A DNA stretch of 64,000 bases from Candidatus Chloroploca sp. Khr17 (GCF_004138165.1 NZ_RYFF01000024.1:22133-86132); one strand, 5' to 3'. Shown: positions 23,582-33,704, numbered from the stretch's first letter. The notes: generated by a model from the sequence alone, not told the origin. Translations and numbers: made by a program.

Positions 23582-26197
23582 ATGGCAGAACAAGAACTTA
23601 TTGTACCGGTGACCGGGATGACCTGCGCCTCGTGTGTGATGCGGGTCGAAAAGGTGGTCAAGAAACTCCCTGGCGTGGCGAGTGCCAGCGTCAATCTTGC
23701 CACCGAGCAGGCGATCATCCGGTTTGACCCGGCCCAACTTGCGCCCCAGCAGATCCAGGCAGCTGTCGAGCAGGCCGGCTACGGCATTGTCACTGATCGC
23801 GTTGAATTACCAGTCACGGGGATGACCTGCGCCTCGTGTTCCAGTCGCGTCGAAAAGGCGTTACGCAAGGTGTCCGGAGTTTTGACCGCCGACGTGAACC
23901 TGGCAACCGAGCGCGCAACTGTGGTCTTTTCACCGGCGGCGACTAGTTTCAGCGAACTGAAGGCGGCGGTCGAACAGGCCGGTTACGGGGTGATCGAGAC
24001 GAGCGAGCAAGAGGGTGAAACCGAGGATGCCGAGACCATTGCCCGCGCCGCAGAACTTGCCCGCAAGCGACGGCAGTTGACCGTGGGCATCATCTTTAGT
24101 CTGCCCCTCTTGCTCATCGCGATGGCCCGCGATGTCGGGCTCATCAATCCCTGGTTGATCGGGGCCGGGGCCGAGATGATGCGTCAGGATCACGGGGCTT
24201 CCATGGCGGCAATGATGCACCAGATCGCCGCCCGCGACGACCTGCTCAACTGGCTTTTTCTGTTGCTGGCGACACCGGTGCAGTTCTATAGCGGGGCCGA
24301 CTTTTATCGCCACGCCTGGACGGCACTCAAAGCGCGTACGGCCAATATGGACACCCTGATTGTCATGGGGACGACCACGGCCTACCTCTATAGCATTGCC
24401 CTGCTTGTCAGCGGGGCACCAGGGCATGTCTATTTCGAGACCGCCGCCGTCATCATCACGCTCGTACTGGTGGGCAAATATCTCGAGTCGCGGGCGAAGA
24501 GTCAGACGAGTGCGGCGATCAAGAGTCTGATCGGATTGCAACCACGCACCGCCCGCGTGCTACGTGGTGGGCAAGAAGTTGATATTCCGGTGGCGGAGGT
24601 TCGCGTGGGCGAGGTGATGATCGTGCGCCCGGGCGAGAAAATCCCAGTTGACGGGGTGGTGCTTGAAGGCGCTTCGAGTGTTGATGAGAGCATGCTGACA
24701 GGTGAGAGCCTGCCGGTTGAGAAGTATGTTGGCGACCCGGTCGTCGGGGCGACGATCAACCGAAGTGGAAGTTTCCAGATGCGGGCCACCCGTGTGGGCA
24801 AGGCGACCGCGCTGGCGCAAATCATCCGACTCGTACAAGAGGCCCAGGGGAGCCGGGCACCGGTGCAGCGCCTCGTTGACCAGGTCGCCTCGGTCTTTGT
24901 CCCGGTTGTCATCACCATCGCTCTGGCAACCTTTGGCGTCTGGTATTTCATTGGGGATGTCGGCTTTACGCGCAGCATGATCTTTGCGGTCTCGGTGCTT
25001 GTCATTGCGTGCCCGTGTGCGCTAGGGCTTGCGACGCCAACCGCGATTATGGTTGGCACCGGCGTCGGAGCGCGGCGGGGCATTCTGATCAAGAATGCCG
25101 AAAGCCTCGAACGCGCCGCCAAGATCCAGACGGTCGTGCTGGACAAAACGGGCACGATCACCGCCGGCAAACCTTCAGTGACGGATATCATCGTGCTCGC
25201 ACAGGGCGGGCAACCTGTCCTGCCGACCTCGGTTACGGCTGCCGCAGCAGGCGAGAAAGACCCGGGGGATGGCGTCGGTAAGGCGACGCTTCTGTCGGAA
25301 CATGGCATCACCATAAACGGAAGCGCAGAGGAAGCCGAGCGTCACCTCTTGCACCTAGCCGCCAGCGCCGAAAGTCGGAGCGAGCACCCGCTTGGCGAAG
25401 CGATTGTCCAGGCGGCCCACGAGCGCGGCCTGACACTGACGCGCCCGACACGCTTTAGCGCCATCGTCGGGGCTGGCGTCGAAGCTGAGATCGAGGGCAC
25501 AACCGTCTTGATCGGGACAACCCGTCTGATGGACGAGCGCGGCATTGGGACTGAGCAACTCGCAAGCGCAATCAGCGCCATGCAGCGCAAAGGCAAGACC
25601 GCGATGATCGTCGCGGCAGACAGCCTACCCTTGGGGGTCATTGGGGTCGCCGACACGGTGCGGCCAACTTCAGCGGCGGCGATTGCCATGCTGCGCAGCC
25701 GCGGCATCGAAGTGGCCATGCTCACCGGCGACAACCAGCGTACCGCCGCAGCCATTGCCCACGAGGTCGGCGTTGATCGCGTGCTCGCCGAGGTGCGACC
25801 TGAGGATAAGGCCAATGAGGTCAAACGCATCCAGGGCGAAGGCCGGGTCGTGGCAATGGTAGGCGATGGCATCAATGATGCGCCGGCGCTTGCGCAGGCC
25901 GACGTTGGCATTGCCATTGGCACGGGCACCGATGTCGCAATCGAAGCCGCAGCGATCACGCTGATGCGCGGCGACCTCGCCGGGGTCAGCCAGGCGATTA
26001 CGCTCAGTCAGGCGACGATGCGCACGATTCGCTGGAACCTTTTCTGGGCCTTTATCTACAACGTCATGCTGATCCCAGTCGCCGCCGGCATTCTGTACCC
26101 CTTCACCGAGGTGCAACTCAACCCGATGCTCGCCGCAGCCGCGATGGCGTTTAGTTCGGTTTTTGTGGTGACCAATTCGCTGCGTTTGCGGAAGTAG
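23582..26197 (+). CDS. copA: Cu(I)-exporting P1B-type ATPase
   Basis: 871 residues. Two N-terminal HMA domains each have M-T-C-A-S-C (Cys15/18, and again near residue 84). Eight membrane helices are expected; a Met/His-rich insert ([15 protein letters not shown]) sits in the first external loop and may bind copper. The ion-channel motif C477-P-C479, the phosphorylated Asp521 in D-K-T-G-T, the S-E-H-P-L-G nucleotide-domain motif and G-D-G-I-N-D are all present. The nucleotide domain has an insert of about 40 residues after D-K-T-G-T. It pumps Cu(I) out of the cytosol; regulated by the CsoR in the same operon. Confidence 0.95.
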   Translation: MAEQELIVPVTGMTCASCVMRVEKVVKKLPGVASASVNLATEQAIIRFDPAQLAPQQIQAAVEQAGYGIVTDRVELPVTGMTCASCSSRVEKALRKVSGVLTADVNLATERATVVFSPAATSFSELKAAVEQAGYGVIETSEQEGETEDAETIARAAELARKRRQLTVGIIFSLPLLLIAMARDVGLINPWLIGAGAEMMRQDHGASMAAMMHQIAARDDLLNWLFLLLATPVQFYSGADFYRHAWTALKARTANMDTLIVMGTTTAYLYSIALLVSGAPGHVYFETAAVIITLVLVGKYLESRAKSQTSAAIKSLIGLQPRTARVLRGGQEVDIPVAEVRVGEVMIVRPGEKIPVDGVVLEGASSVDESMLTGESLPVEKYVGDPVVGATINRSGSFQMRATRVGKATALAQIIRLVQEAQGSRAPVQRLVDQVASVFVPVVITIALATFGVWYFIGDVGFTRSMIFAVSVLVIACPCALGLATPTAIMVGTGVGARRGILIKNAESLERAAKIQTVVLDKTGTITAGKPSVTDIIVLAQGGQPVLPTSVTAAAAGEKDPGDGVGKATLLSEHGITINGSAEEAERHLLHLAASAESRSEHPLGEAIVQAAHERGLTLTRPTRFSAIVGAGVEAEIEGTTVLIGTTRLMDERGIGTEQLASAISAMQRKGKTAMIVAADSLPLGVIGVADTVRPTSAAAIAMLRSRGIEVAMLTGDNQRTAAAIAHEVGVDRVLAEVRPEDKANEVKRIQGEGRVVAMVGDGINDAPALAQADVGIAIGTGTDVAIEAAAITLMRGDLAGVSQAITLSQATMRTIRWNLFWAFIYNVMLIPVAAGILYPFTEVQLNPMLAAAAMAFSSVFVVTNSLRLRK

Positions 26198-26262
26198 GGG
26201 CGCAGCAGCAATGCAGTGGGGCGTTTGTCCAACAGGCGAGCTATGGGCTGCTGCGCCCCTAC
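26195..26262. terminator. Hairpin ending the copper operon
   Basis: Arms GTAGGGGCGCAGCAG (26195-26209, overlapping the copA stop) and CTGCTGCGCCCCTAC (26248-26262) pair perfectly over 15 bp around a 38-nt loop. It reaches the stop of the convergent Cys-rich gene, so it may serve both. Confidence 0.5.
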
Positions 26263-26621
26263 TACGACGAATTAAGCTCGAAGTACGCTTCTAAGCAGCC
26301 ATTAAAATAGACATGCACCACTTGGTTGAAGGTGATACGGCTGACGGCGTCCCAGACTTCATTATCGTCGGGGCTATGGACAACGAGCATGCCATGTTCG
26401 GGGTGATACTCGTCTTCACCAGGGGGAATCACAAAGGCCAACCACTCGTTGGGATAGCGCAGCTCGACGAGCGCAATGGGCTCCACAAGACCGCGCTCGT
26501 GCATGCCAGTATAGGGGCAGCCACACGAGCAATTGGGGCCACAACTACTATGATCGCCCGTCCCGCAGGAAGGCTGGGTGCCGCCATGCTCGGCGGTGGT
26601 CAGGTTCGTCATTATCGGCAT
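26262..26621 (-). CDS. Small protein with Cys-rich N-terminus
   Basis: About 119 residues if started at the Met codon at 26621 (26612 is an alternative); the longer frame starts inside a palindrome and is not credible. Residues 15-38 hold six Cys (P-S-C-G-T-G-D-H-S-S-C-G and P-N-C-S-C-G-C-P), a metal-binding or metal-sulfur cluster pattern. The remaining 80 residues are mixed alpha/beta (L-A-F-V-I-P-P-G-E-D-E-Y, H-G-M-L-V-V-H-S-P-D-D). I recognise no family. It converges with the copper operon, so a role in copper binding is possible but not shown. Confidence 0.6.
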   Translation of the reverse strand: MPIMTNLTTAEHGGTQPSCGTGDHSSCGPNCSCGCPYTGMHERGLVEPIALVELRYPNEWLAFVIPPGEDEYHPEHGMLVVHSPDDNEVWDAVSRITFNQVVHVYFNGCLEAYFELNSS

Positions 26622-26636
26622 GGGAGCTATTGTAAC

Positions 26637-26679
26637 ATATGGAAGGAGGCGCTGCGATGCGCAGCGCCTCCTTCCATAT
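26637..26679. repeat. Perfect 20-bp hairpin
   Basis: Arms starting ATATGGAAGGAGGCGC pair over 20 bp around an ATG loop, between the divergent Cys-rich gene and the small plus-strand frame at 26793. In this position it is more likely a repeat or leader structure than a terminator. Confidence 0.6.
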
Positions 26680-26792
26680 AGGGATATCCACAACAGTTAC
26701 CCCCTATCTCCATAGGTTCTTCATAAAGACTTGCTATAGTAGAAACATCCGCTGCCGCGCTCCAGTCTGGGGGCGTTGATCCAGCCGCGTTC

Positions 26793-27077
26793 GTGCAGAC
26801 AATGATCGCCTCGCGCACCGAGCGCCTTGAGGCCGCCGTCGCAGCAGGTCATCTGACCCAGGCCGATGCCGACGCCCGTCTGGTAACAATTGAGACGCAG
26901 CTCACCGAGCGGATTAATCAGCCGTTGAGCATGGGTAGCAATGGCAGCCAGGGCAACCAGGGCAACCGGGATCGCGCCAACCAGGGGACACGTCAGCAGA
27001 GCAATGATGGCACCTGCGATGGCACAGGAACGTGTGACCAGAGTGGTGGACAACAGCGTCGTGGAGGCAATCGGTAG
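26793..27077 (+). pseudogene. Probable remnant of a secreted helical protein
   Basis: 94 codons from a GTG; ATG at 26802 is another option; neither has a Shine-Dalgarno sequence. The frame is open upstream only to 26727. Residues 5-45 (R-T-E-R-L-E-A-A-V-A-A-G-H-L-T-Q-A-D-A-D) show the helical T-Q-x-x-A-D repeats of small exported proteins found beside two-component systems; the rest is Asn/Gly/Gln-rich low complexity. No signal peptide remains, so it looks like a 5'-truncated copy. It may have been the output or sensor partner of the kinase pair downstream. Confidence 0.4.
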
Positions 27078-27085
27078 TTGTATTC

Positions 27086-27125
27086 GCGCTGTGGGCAAAG
27101 AAGCACCTTGCTTTGCCCACAGCGC
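27086..27125. terminator. Hairpin before the response-regulator gene
   Basis: GCGCTGTGGGCAAAG and CTTTGCCCACAGCGC pair over 15 bp around a 10-nt loop, just after the 26793 frame and 36 bp before the response-regulator start. Confidence 0.5.
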
Positions 27126-27160
27126 AGCGAAGGCAGGCTGAAGGCTGAGGAAGAACGTCT

Positions 27161-27853
27161 ATGCCAGAAACAATCCTTGTTGTTGATGATGATCGCGAAA
27201 TAGTCCGGCTTGTCTGCGCCTATCTCGAGCAGGCAGGCTTTCGTGCATCTGGTGTGTATAATGGGGAAGCGGCCCTCCGTGCAATCCGCACCGAACGACC
27301 TGATCTCATCGTGCTTGATCTGATGCTGCCTGACCGCGATGGCTTCGAGATTGCCCGTACGGTGCGCAGCGATCCGGCTCATGCGCAACTTCCTATTATT
27401 ATGTTAACGGCGCGCATTGACGATACCGACCGCATTGTTGGGCTTGAGCTGGGAGCCGATGATTATGTCAGCAAGCCGTTCAATCCGCGTGAACTTGTCG
27501 CACGTGTCCGAGCGGTCTTACGTCGTACCGCAGGCGCACCTGCAGCCACGCACCGCCTAACTTCGGGGGATCTCGTGCTCGATCTTGATGCCCATCACGT
27601 CACCTTGGCGGGGGGTGCCCTTGAACTCACGCCTACCGAATTCGACTTGCTGGCACTGCTGATGCGCAACCCTGGGCACGCCTTTACGCGCACAGAATTA
27701 ATCGAGCAGGGGCTGGGGTACAGTTATGCCGGGTTGGAGCGTACGGTGGATAGCCATATCAAGAATTTGCGGAAGAAGATCGAGCGTGATAGCGATACCA
27801 ACCCGTTGATCGAGACGGTCTATGGCATCGGCTACCGTTTGCGCAAGCTATGA
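27161..27853 (+). CDS. OmpR/PhoB-family response regulator
   Basis: 230 residues. The receiver domain has the acidic pair D9-D10, phosphoacceptor Asp53 (L-I-V-L-D-L-M-L-P), the conserved Thr in M-L-T-A-R and Lys in Y-V-S-K-P-F. The winged-helix effector follows from about 130, with L-T-P-T-E-F-D-L-L and R-T-V-D-S-H-I-K-N-L-R-K-K. GAGGAAG precedes the ATG. The stop overlaps the kinase start (ATGA), so they form one system; the signal is unknown. Confidence 0.95.
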   Translation: MPETILVVDDDREIVRLVCAYLEQAGFRASGVYNGEAALRAIRTERPDLIVLDLMLPDRDGFEIARTVRSDPAHAQLPIIMLTARIDDTDRIVGLELGADDYVSKPFNPRELVARVRAVLRRTAGAPAATHRLTSGDLVLDLDAHHVTLAGGALELTPTEFDLLALLMRNPGHAFTRTELIEQGLGYSYAGLERTVDSHIKNLRKKIERDSDTNPLIETVYGIGYRLRKL

Positions 27854-29214
27854 AACGTCTCTGGATCCAACTCACCTTGAGCTTCGGCTTAGTAGCCTTG
27901 ACGGCCATCGTAACCGTAGCCTTGCTGGCGAATACCCGGGCCGCGACAACCTTTCGGGGCTATGTCGTGCGTAGTCAGGTCACCGACTCGGGGCTGATCG
28001 GGCGACTTGAGCGTTTGTACCGCGAACAAGGTTCGTGGGAGGGGGTTGAGACAATCCTCGCGGCCCAGTCTGGGCCTGGCCAAGGACGGGGTGGGCAGGG
28101 TCTGGGGGCATTGCGGAGCAGTGTCGCGCTAGCCGATGCCCAGGGACAACTGATCGCCGATCCCAACGGCATCGCGACGGGCAACAGCCTAGACGTCCGT
28201 GAGCGCGACAACGCCCTCCCGATCACGGTCGCCAACGAGACCGTGGGCTATCTGCTGGTCAGCGAATCACATGGCGGCAGCCTGCCCGGTGCAGCCGAGC
28301 GTTTTTTGGAGGATCTGAACGATATTTTCTGGTGGTCGGCGCTCCTTGCCGCCAGCATCGGGCTCGTGCTCGGCTTGCTGCTGGCGCGGAGCCTGACGGC
28401 ACCACTCAACCGATTAGCGCATGGAGCGCGACGCATTGCCCAGGGCCAACTTGACGAACGGGTACCGCCTGGCGGGCCCACCGAAGTAAGCCAGGTTGCC
28501 GAGGCCTTCAACGCCATGGCCGCCAGTTTGCAAGCCGGCGAGACCGAGCGTCGTCATATGGTCGCCGACATTGCCCACGAACTACGCACCCCACTCACCG
28601 TCGTACAGGGGAATTTGCGCGCCATGCTCGACGATGTCTACCCGCTCAGCAAAAGCGAAGTAGCGACCATCTACGATACCACGCTGAGCTTGCGCCGACT
28701 CGTCGACGACCTACGGGAACTCTCGCTTGCCGAGGCGGGGCAACTGGAACTGCACCTCAGCCCCACAGCAATTGGCCCCCTCCTTGAGCGCACGGTCACC
28801 CTCTTTGAAGAGCTTGCGGCGAGTCAGCAGATCACACTCTACGCCACGTATGCACCCGAACTGCCGATGGTGACAGGTGATGCTGAACGTTTGACGCAAG
28901 TGTTACGCAACCTGGTGAGCAATGCCCTGCACCACACGCCAGCAAGTGGCACAATCAGCTTGCGGGCAACAGCCGAAGGATCGCTGGTACGGGTCACCGT
29001 CGAAGACAATGGCACAGGCATTGCAGCCGACGATCTGCCCCACATCTTCGAGCGTTTTTACCGAGCAGACCGGTCACGCAGCCGTGATCGAGGGGGAAGC
29101 GGGCTCGGGCTTGCCATTACCCAACAATTAATCAAGTTGCACAACGGCACCCTTGGGGTCACCAGCGAGCCAGGGCAAGGGACGTGTTTCTGGTTTACCC
29201 TGTCGGTGGCGTAG
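27850..29214 (+). CDS. Membrane sensor histidine kinase (HAMP-HisKA-HATPase)
   Basis: 454 residues. One membrane helix at about 7-27 and another at about 157-178 flank an extracellular sensor domain of some 130 residues with a Gly/Gln-rich stretch. HAMP follows, then HisKA with the phosphorylated His243 in D-I-A-H-E-L-R-T-P. The ATPase has N-L-V-S-N-A-L-H-H (N box), D-N-G-T-G-I (G1), F-E-R-F-Y-R (F box) and G-S-G-L-G-L (G2). It should phosphorylate the regulator encoded immediately upstream. Confidence 0.95.
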   Translation: MKRLWIQLTLSFGLVALTAIVTVALLANTRAATTFRGYVVRSQVTDSGLIGRLERLYREQGSWEGVETILAAQSGPGQGRGGQGLGALRSSVALADAQGQLIADPNGIATGNSLDVRERDNALPITVANETVGYLLVSESHGGSLPGAAERFLEDLNDIFWWSALLAASIGLVLGLLLARSLTAPLNRLAHGARRIAQGQLDERVPPGGPTEVSQVAEAFNAMAASLQAGETERRHMVADIAHELRTPLTVVQGNLRAMLDDVYPLSKSEVATIYDTTLSLRRLVDDLRELSLAEAGQLELHLSPTAIGPLLERTVTLFEELAASQQITLYATYAPELPMVTGDAERLTQVLRNLVSNALHHTPASGTISLRATAEGSLVRVTVEDNGTGIAADDLPHIFERFYRADRSRSRDRGGSGLGLAITQQLIKLHNGTLGVTSEPGQGTCFWFTLSVA

Positions 29215-29297
29215 GGGCACAGCGCTGCCGTGCCCCGGCGCTGCCGTGCCCCGACTGGCGCCGCATTGAAAAAAGACAGGGTTTGCCCACAACAAAA

Positions 29298-29330
29298 CGG
29301 GCAACGAGTGACGTAGATACTCGTTGCCCG
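29298..29330. terminator. Hairpin between the kinase and roadblock genes
   Basis: CGGGCAACGAGT and ACTCGTTGCCCG pair around a 9-nt loop. Just before it, at 29214-29252, the sequence AGCGCTGCCGTGCCCC-type unit occurs twice and can also pair with the preceding GGGGCAC. The genes converge, so this is probably a shared stop region. Confidence 0.5.
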
Positions 29331-29357
29331 CGTGCAACACAGAGCCTGGGAGCCAGC

Positions 29358-29726
29358 CTAGACGAGATTAATCAACTCGTTGGCAGTTCGGCGCATATCG
29401 AGGAAGACCAGACCAAGCTTGGCACGACTCTGCGCAAGAGCGGTCAAGACTGCCTCGTCGCCGATAGCCATCAGGATCACATATCCTTCTTCACCCCGGA
29501 CAAAGACTTGATCGAGTTGACCGCGCCGCAACTCATTGGCAATCCGCTCACCAAGCGAGAGCATTGCTGCGCTCATCGCCGAGACTCGATCTTCCTCAAC
29601 ATCAGCGGGCAGCGCCGAAGCCATGATGAGACCATCAACACTGACGACAGCCGATGCCTCGATGTCAGGCGTATTCATTGACAGGGCCTTCAGATGCCGC
29701 ACCATCTCTTCGGTTCTGCTTGCCAT
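29358..29726 (-). CDS. Roadblock/LC7-domain protein
   Basis: 122 residues covering a single roadblock/longin-like fold: A-S-A-V-V-S-V-D-G-L-I-M-A-S-A-L-P near the start and G-Y-V-I-L-M-A-I-G-D-E-A-V-L in the core. Such proteins often act with MglA-like small GTPases in polarity or gliding. No GTPase gene is adjacent, so the partner is elsewhere. AAGGAGG lies 7 nt before the ATG, and a good promoter is seen upstream. It appears to be a single-gene unit. Confidence 0.88.
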   Translation of the reverse strand: MASRTEEMVRHLKALSMNTPDIEASAVVSVDGLIMASALPADVEEDRVSAMSAAMLSLGERIANELRRGQLDQVFVRGEEGYVILMAIGDEAVLTALAQSRAKLGLVFLDMRRTANELINLV

Positions 29727-29831
29727 TTATATCCTCCTTGGGCCATCAACCAGTTGTGGGGTAAAGGCGAGAATGTGCCAGTTTCTACCGGCAAAGCACA
29801 CGGGCCATAGCGCGATGACCATCCTGGCCTA

Positions 29832-29860
29832 TTCTACTACATCTTGAGACTACGGGCAAC
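29832..29860 (-). promoter_or_regulatory. Promoter of the roadblock gene
   Basis: On the minus strand, TTGCCC (29860-29855) and TAGAAT (29837-29832) are separated by 17 bp, with the start codon about 105 bp downstream. The rest of the 219-bp gap to the next gene shows nothing else I can name. Confidence 0.45.
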
Positions 29861-29945
29861 TTGTTTACTTCGTGCCAATGGGATAGAACGTGTGCCTCTA
29901 CACGTGCAAGTGTAATGACTAGCACTTGTCGTAATTATACCATCA

Positions 29946-31250
29946 TCAGGGCCTTGTTTCGAGGCGGCTACGCAACATTCCATCAGCCTGTTCAATCGCC
30001 TGCTCAGGCGTAAGAAGGCGGCGCAAAACACTACTATGCATGTCAAGCAAAATATTCCAGACGACCTCGTTGGCGATCCGGCTATTGGGCATTGGCAAGC
30101 CGACCTGGGCCTGAGCGCGAAAAGCGATGGCCGCATTACGCAACTCTGGATCAAGGTCGGTATCTTCAGCTTCAAGATCGAGGCTCAGCAACACCGGTTG
30201 GCGGCCAGCGCGCAACAATTCGCGCTGGGCGACCTCGTCCAGCAGATAGGTGGCAAGGGCGCTTGCCGCCGTCCGCTCGGCTTGTTCGCCGAGGCGGGCA
30301 TTGAAAACCAGCACATCACTCTGCACCAGGGGTTGCGGCTGTTGATTGCTCCCCGACAGATGCGGCAAAGGCATCACCCCTAGATTACCGGGCCAGATCG
30401 TCTGATAGACCGGCAAGGCATGGGCCCAATCAATCGTCATCACGGCCTGCTGCGCCATCACCGCATTGTCCACGCGCACTCCATCGAGCCGTGCGAGCAG
30501 TCGCGGATCTTCGCGGAGTTGCAGCAGCCAATTGAGCCAGGCTTCAGTGCCTTCACGCCCGTCGAGGCCAAGGATGATTGCGCCCTCGTCATCAAAGACC
30601 CGCCCACCAAAGGCATAGAGATAACCAAGCGTACGGTCGAGGTTGAGATTGTAGGCAAGCCCCCAGATTGGCGGGTTGCTACTGGTGACGGTCAAGCCAC
30701 GCGCCGTCGCGAGCAGGGGATCGAGATCAGATGGCGGCGCTCCGGTGAAATTCGCCCGATTATAGTAGAGGGCCAGCGTATCAAAGGTCAGTGGCACGCC
30801 ATAGAGCGCCGGGCCATCAGCGGTTGCGGTGCGTGCCGCGCCAACCGCAACCGGCAAGAGTTGCGCCACCGTGCGTGCGGGGATCAGATCCTCAGCGGGA
30901 AGCAAGACTGCCTCGTCACGCAATCCACCAAGCGTATGACTCGGCACAATCGCAACATGAGGGCCACCGCCTTCGGCAACGGCAAGCGCAAGATCGCTGC
31001 GCAGCGTCGCGGCAGGGCGGGTTTGCAGGACAATTTGCACCCCTGGGGTTGTCCGATTAAAGCGCTCGATCAGCACCGCAAGCACCTGGGCCTCGGCACG
31101 GGGCCAGGCATGCCAAAGGATCAAGACGGTACGCTCGCTCGGGGCAACCGCAGAAGACGTCGGTGGTGGCGACGTGCTGCTCGTTGAACAGGCAACGAGC
31201 AGCACCGCCATCAACCAGGCAAGCAGGAGAGATCTAAGTTGCGCCAGCAT
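29946..31250 (-). CDS. Extracellular solute-binding lipoprotein (family 1, sugar-type)
   Basis: About 434 residues from the ATG at 31250 (a GTG two codons upstream is also well placed after AAGGAG). The signal peptide ends in the lipobox L-L-V-A-C. A Ser/Thr/Pro tether is followed by the bilobal binding-protein fold: I-L-W-H-A-W-P-R, then Y-G-V-P-L-T-F-D-T-L-A-L-Y-Y-N and a W-A-H-A-L-P region. This fits ABC uptake of oligosaccharides, but no permease or ATPase gene is adjacent. It is the last gene of the tatD-transglutaminase string. Confidence 0.85.
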   Translation of the reverse strand: MLAQLRSLLLAWLMAVLLVACSTSSTSPPPTSSAVAPSERTVLILWHAWPRAEAQVLAVLIERFNRTTPGVQIVLQTRPAATLRSDLALAVAEGGGPHVAIVPSHTLGGLRDEAVLLPAEDLIPARTVAQLLPVAVGAARTATADGPALYGVPLTFDTLALYYNRANFTGAPPSDLDPLLATARGLTVTSSNPPIWGLAYNLNLDRTLGYLYAFGGRVFDDEGAIILGLDGREGTEAWLNWLLQLREDPRLLARLDGVRVDNAVMAQQAVMTIDWAHALPVYQTIWPGNLGVMPLPHLSGSNQQPQPLVQSDVLVFNARLGEQAERTAASALATYLLDEVAQRELLRAGRQPVLLSLDLEAEDTDLDPELRNAAIAFRAQAQVGLPMPNSRIANEVVWNILLDMHSSVLRRLLTPEQAIEQADGMLRSRLETRP

Positions 31251-31304
31251 CTGCACCACTGCTCCTTTTGGGCTACACAACGAGCCAGTATAGCATGCAT
31301 GGTG

Positions 31305-33692
31305 CTACGAGCGTTGGAATTGGCTCATCCGGTCGGGCAGAGCCGTAAAGATGCGCCGGACAAGCGCCCGATGCAAGGCCTTGCGCGCTTCATCAGATGG
31401 AAGATCAACGCGTGCCCCACGGAAGAGTTGCCCGGTAGTCTGCGCCGGCCCACCGTACTGTTCACGAGCATACGCCCTGGCAATCTGCACAATCGTTGTT
31501 TGATGGTCGGGCAATGCGGCGGCCAGCAGCGCCCCGTATTCCGCCGGAGTCACTTGCTCAGCCTGGCCGAGACCACTCCAGCGAGCCAGTAACGCCATCC
31601 CCGCATACGTCGCACCTACCTGACTCAGCCCATACAACTCGTATCGCCAGCGGGCATACAGAGCGAGCGCCAGCAAGCCAAGTGCCACCAGGATCATCCC
31701 AAAGGGACCAAGCGACAAGACGCTCCCGAAGGCCCCAGACGGTTCACCGGTCTGCAGAACACCAGGCACGGGAATCTGATCGAGGCCCTCATCGAGCTCA
31801 TCAAAACGGCCAGGATCGGGATTGAGCGGGGCAAGCGGGCCCCCAGCATCACTGCTATCCGAGCCGAGATTGGCGGTGAGGCGACGCGACGGTACAACCG
31901 TGTAACTGGCAGCCGTTGGCTCAAAACGCTCCCAGCCAAAACCAGGGAAATAGACCTCGGGCCAGCTATGGGCAACATTTTCACGGACAACATAGATGCC
32001 ACGCTCGGTGTCAAACTCGCCGCCGGCATAGCCACGTACCCAGCGTGCTGGAATACCTTGTGAGCGCAGCATCACCACCATCGCCGAAGCGAAATAATCA
32101 CAGTAGCCGGTTCGCTCTTCAAAGATGAACCAATCCACGAGATCGGCATCAGGAGGAGGCGCCGCGATCGACTCGCTATACGGAATAGTGCGGAGGTAAT
32201 CCTGGATTACGATGGCCTGGTCATAAGGGGTCAACGCCCCATTTTCGGCGATGAGACGGGCCGCGAGTTCGTACGTACGCGGTGTTACCGTCTCGGGCAG
32301 GGCGAGATAGCGCTCGCGCACCCATTGCGGATAATCACTACCCGAGGCGCGCAGGCTCGCGACATCGGCAAACGACATCAGCGCCGTCACCGTATAGACC
32401 TGCTCGGCCCGGAGGCGTTCTTGGGCCACGACGAGCGCGAGTTCATCAAAATTGGGCACGCTCACGCCCCCACTCAAAGCGTAGTTATGTTCAACCAGGG
32501 TAGGAAGGCTGATCTGATACGGCGTACCGCCCACCATCACCAGATCATCAAGCCGATCCGATTTCATCGTAAAAGTCTGCACAACTTCACGGCGGCCCTG
32601 CCCAGGTGAGACCGGAAGAGGTTCATCAGCCTCGCGGGGGGTACGCGCCTGCTCGGGGGCACCGACCCCGAGCGCAGCACGGGCCTGTTCACCAACGGTA
32701 TTCTGCCAACCCTGGCCGGTATACTTATCAAACGCGACCGCCCGCCAGTAATCATACTCAAGCGAGCGCACCTCCATCACCGTATCGGCCGTCAACTGAC
32801 GGGAACCACCAAGGGCTGCGCCACGTGACGTAAAGGCCCCGCTACCAGCACCGGGAGGGGCGGTAATCGTACTGAACATATCCTCCCACTGCTCGCGGGC
32901 GGCCTTAAAGGGACTACTGAGCATCGTCCAGGTACGGGTAGCCCGATCAATCGAGACCTCACCGGGTAAAAAGGCGGTCAGGATGATCAACAGGCCACAG
33001 ACAAACGTCGCCGACCAGAGAAAGCGGAGCGGAAGCAGATCGGGATACTCGATCTGGCGGGCATCCCAGAGCGCCTGGCGCTGGATAACATTCTGGTAGA
33101 CGAGCAACAGCAGCGCCGCGCAGAGAAAGACAAAAAAGGGCATCGTCGGCTTGGGCAAGACATAGGTATAGTTAATCAACGCCACAAGCGCATTGAGCAA
33201 AATGGGCCGCCAGGTCCAGCCACGGCGCAAAACCATCCATGCCGTACTATAGGCCAGCAACCAGACCAGAAGGCAGAGGACAAAGACAAAGAGCAGAATA
33301 TCCTCACCGCGCCCGCCGGCACCGATCACGCGGGTCCAGATCAAGGCACGGATCAAGAGATCGGTCGCCTGATCGCGCCAGGTGATCAGGCGTGCATCCA
33401 TCAGATCGCCGAGCAGATGGATCGCCCAGGTAAACCCGAGCATCCCGCTCAGCAGATGAGCCAACCCGGGGTTCAGCCAAGGCAAACGGGCAAAGATTGC
33501 CCCGAGCACCAGACCAAGCAGCGCCATCGGGCGCAGCACTTCGAGCCCCGAGGCCCAATTGGAAACCGAGAGTGACCAGACGACGGCGCCGGTCATCAAC
33601 AGGATCAGCAGAAACCCGGGTAAAACCTCAGCCAGTTCACGGCTCCACTCACGAGGAGCAGGCCGCTTGGCCGATGTGGTTAATGTTGTCAT
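31305..33692 (-). CDS. TgpA-like membrane transglutaminase
   Basis: 795 residues. About seven membrane helices at the N-terminus (DUF3488-like) precede an extracellular domain, the transglutaminase core and another helix with a DUF4129-like tail. The core has the catalytic Cys in E-R-T-G-Y-C-D-Y-F-A and His in E-N-V-A-H-S-W-P-E-V-Y. The third site reads G-W-E-R-F-E-P-T, with Glu where classical members have Asp, a variant common in this subgroup. Relatives are usually neighbours of DUF58 and MoxR genes; here DUF58 is at the left edge. Role probably in cell-surface protein or peptide processing. Confidence 0.9.
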   Translation of the reverse strand: MTTLTTSAKRPAPREWSRELAEVLPGFLLILLMTGAVVWSLSVSNWASGLEVLRPMALLGLVLGAIFARLPWLNPGLAHLLSGMLGFTWAIHLLGDLMDARLITWRDQATDLLIRALIWTRVIGAGGRGEDILLFVFVLCLLVWLLAYSTAWMVLRRGWTWRPILLNALVALINYTYVLPKPTMPFFVFLCAALLLLVYQNVIQRQALWDARQIEYPDLLPLRFLWSATFVCGLLIILTAFLPGEVSIDRATRTWTMLSSPFKAAREQWEDMFSTITAPPGAGSGAFTSRGAALGGSRQLTADTVMEVRSLEYDYWRAVAFDKYTGQGWQNTVGEQARAALGVGAPEQARTPREADEPLPVSPGQGRREVVQTFTMKSDRLDDLVMVGGTPYQISLPTLVEHNYALSGGVSVPNFDELALVVAQERLRAEQVYTVTALMSFADVASLRASGSDYPQWVRERYLALPETVTPRTYELAARLIAENGALTPYDQAIVIQDYLRTIPYSESIAAPPPDADLVDWFIFEERTGYCDYFASAMVVMLRSQGIPARWVRGYAGGEFDTERGIYVVRENVAHSWPEVYFPGFGWERFEPTAASYTVVPSRRLTANLGSDSSDAGGPLAPLNPDPGRFDELDEGLDQIPVPGVLQTGEPSGAFGSVLSLGPFGMILVALGLLALALYARWRYELYGLSQVGATYAGMALLARWSGLGQAEQVTPAEYGALLAAALPDHQTTIVQIARAYAREQYGGPAQTTGQLFRGARVDLPSDEARKALHRALVRRIFTALPDRMSQFQRS

Positions 33693-33704
33693 ATATTCTA
33701 TCGA

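Noticed and set aside
29946..31250. Complete sugar ABC transporter locus
   Set aside because: Only the binding lipoprotein is present; neighbours are transglutaminase and roadblock genes, with no permease or ATPase.
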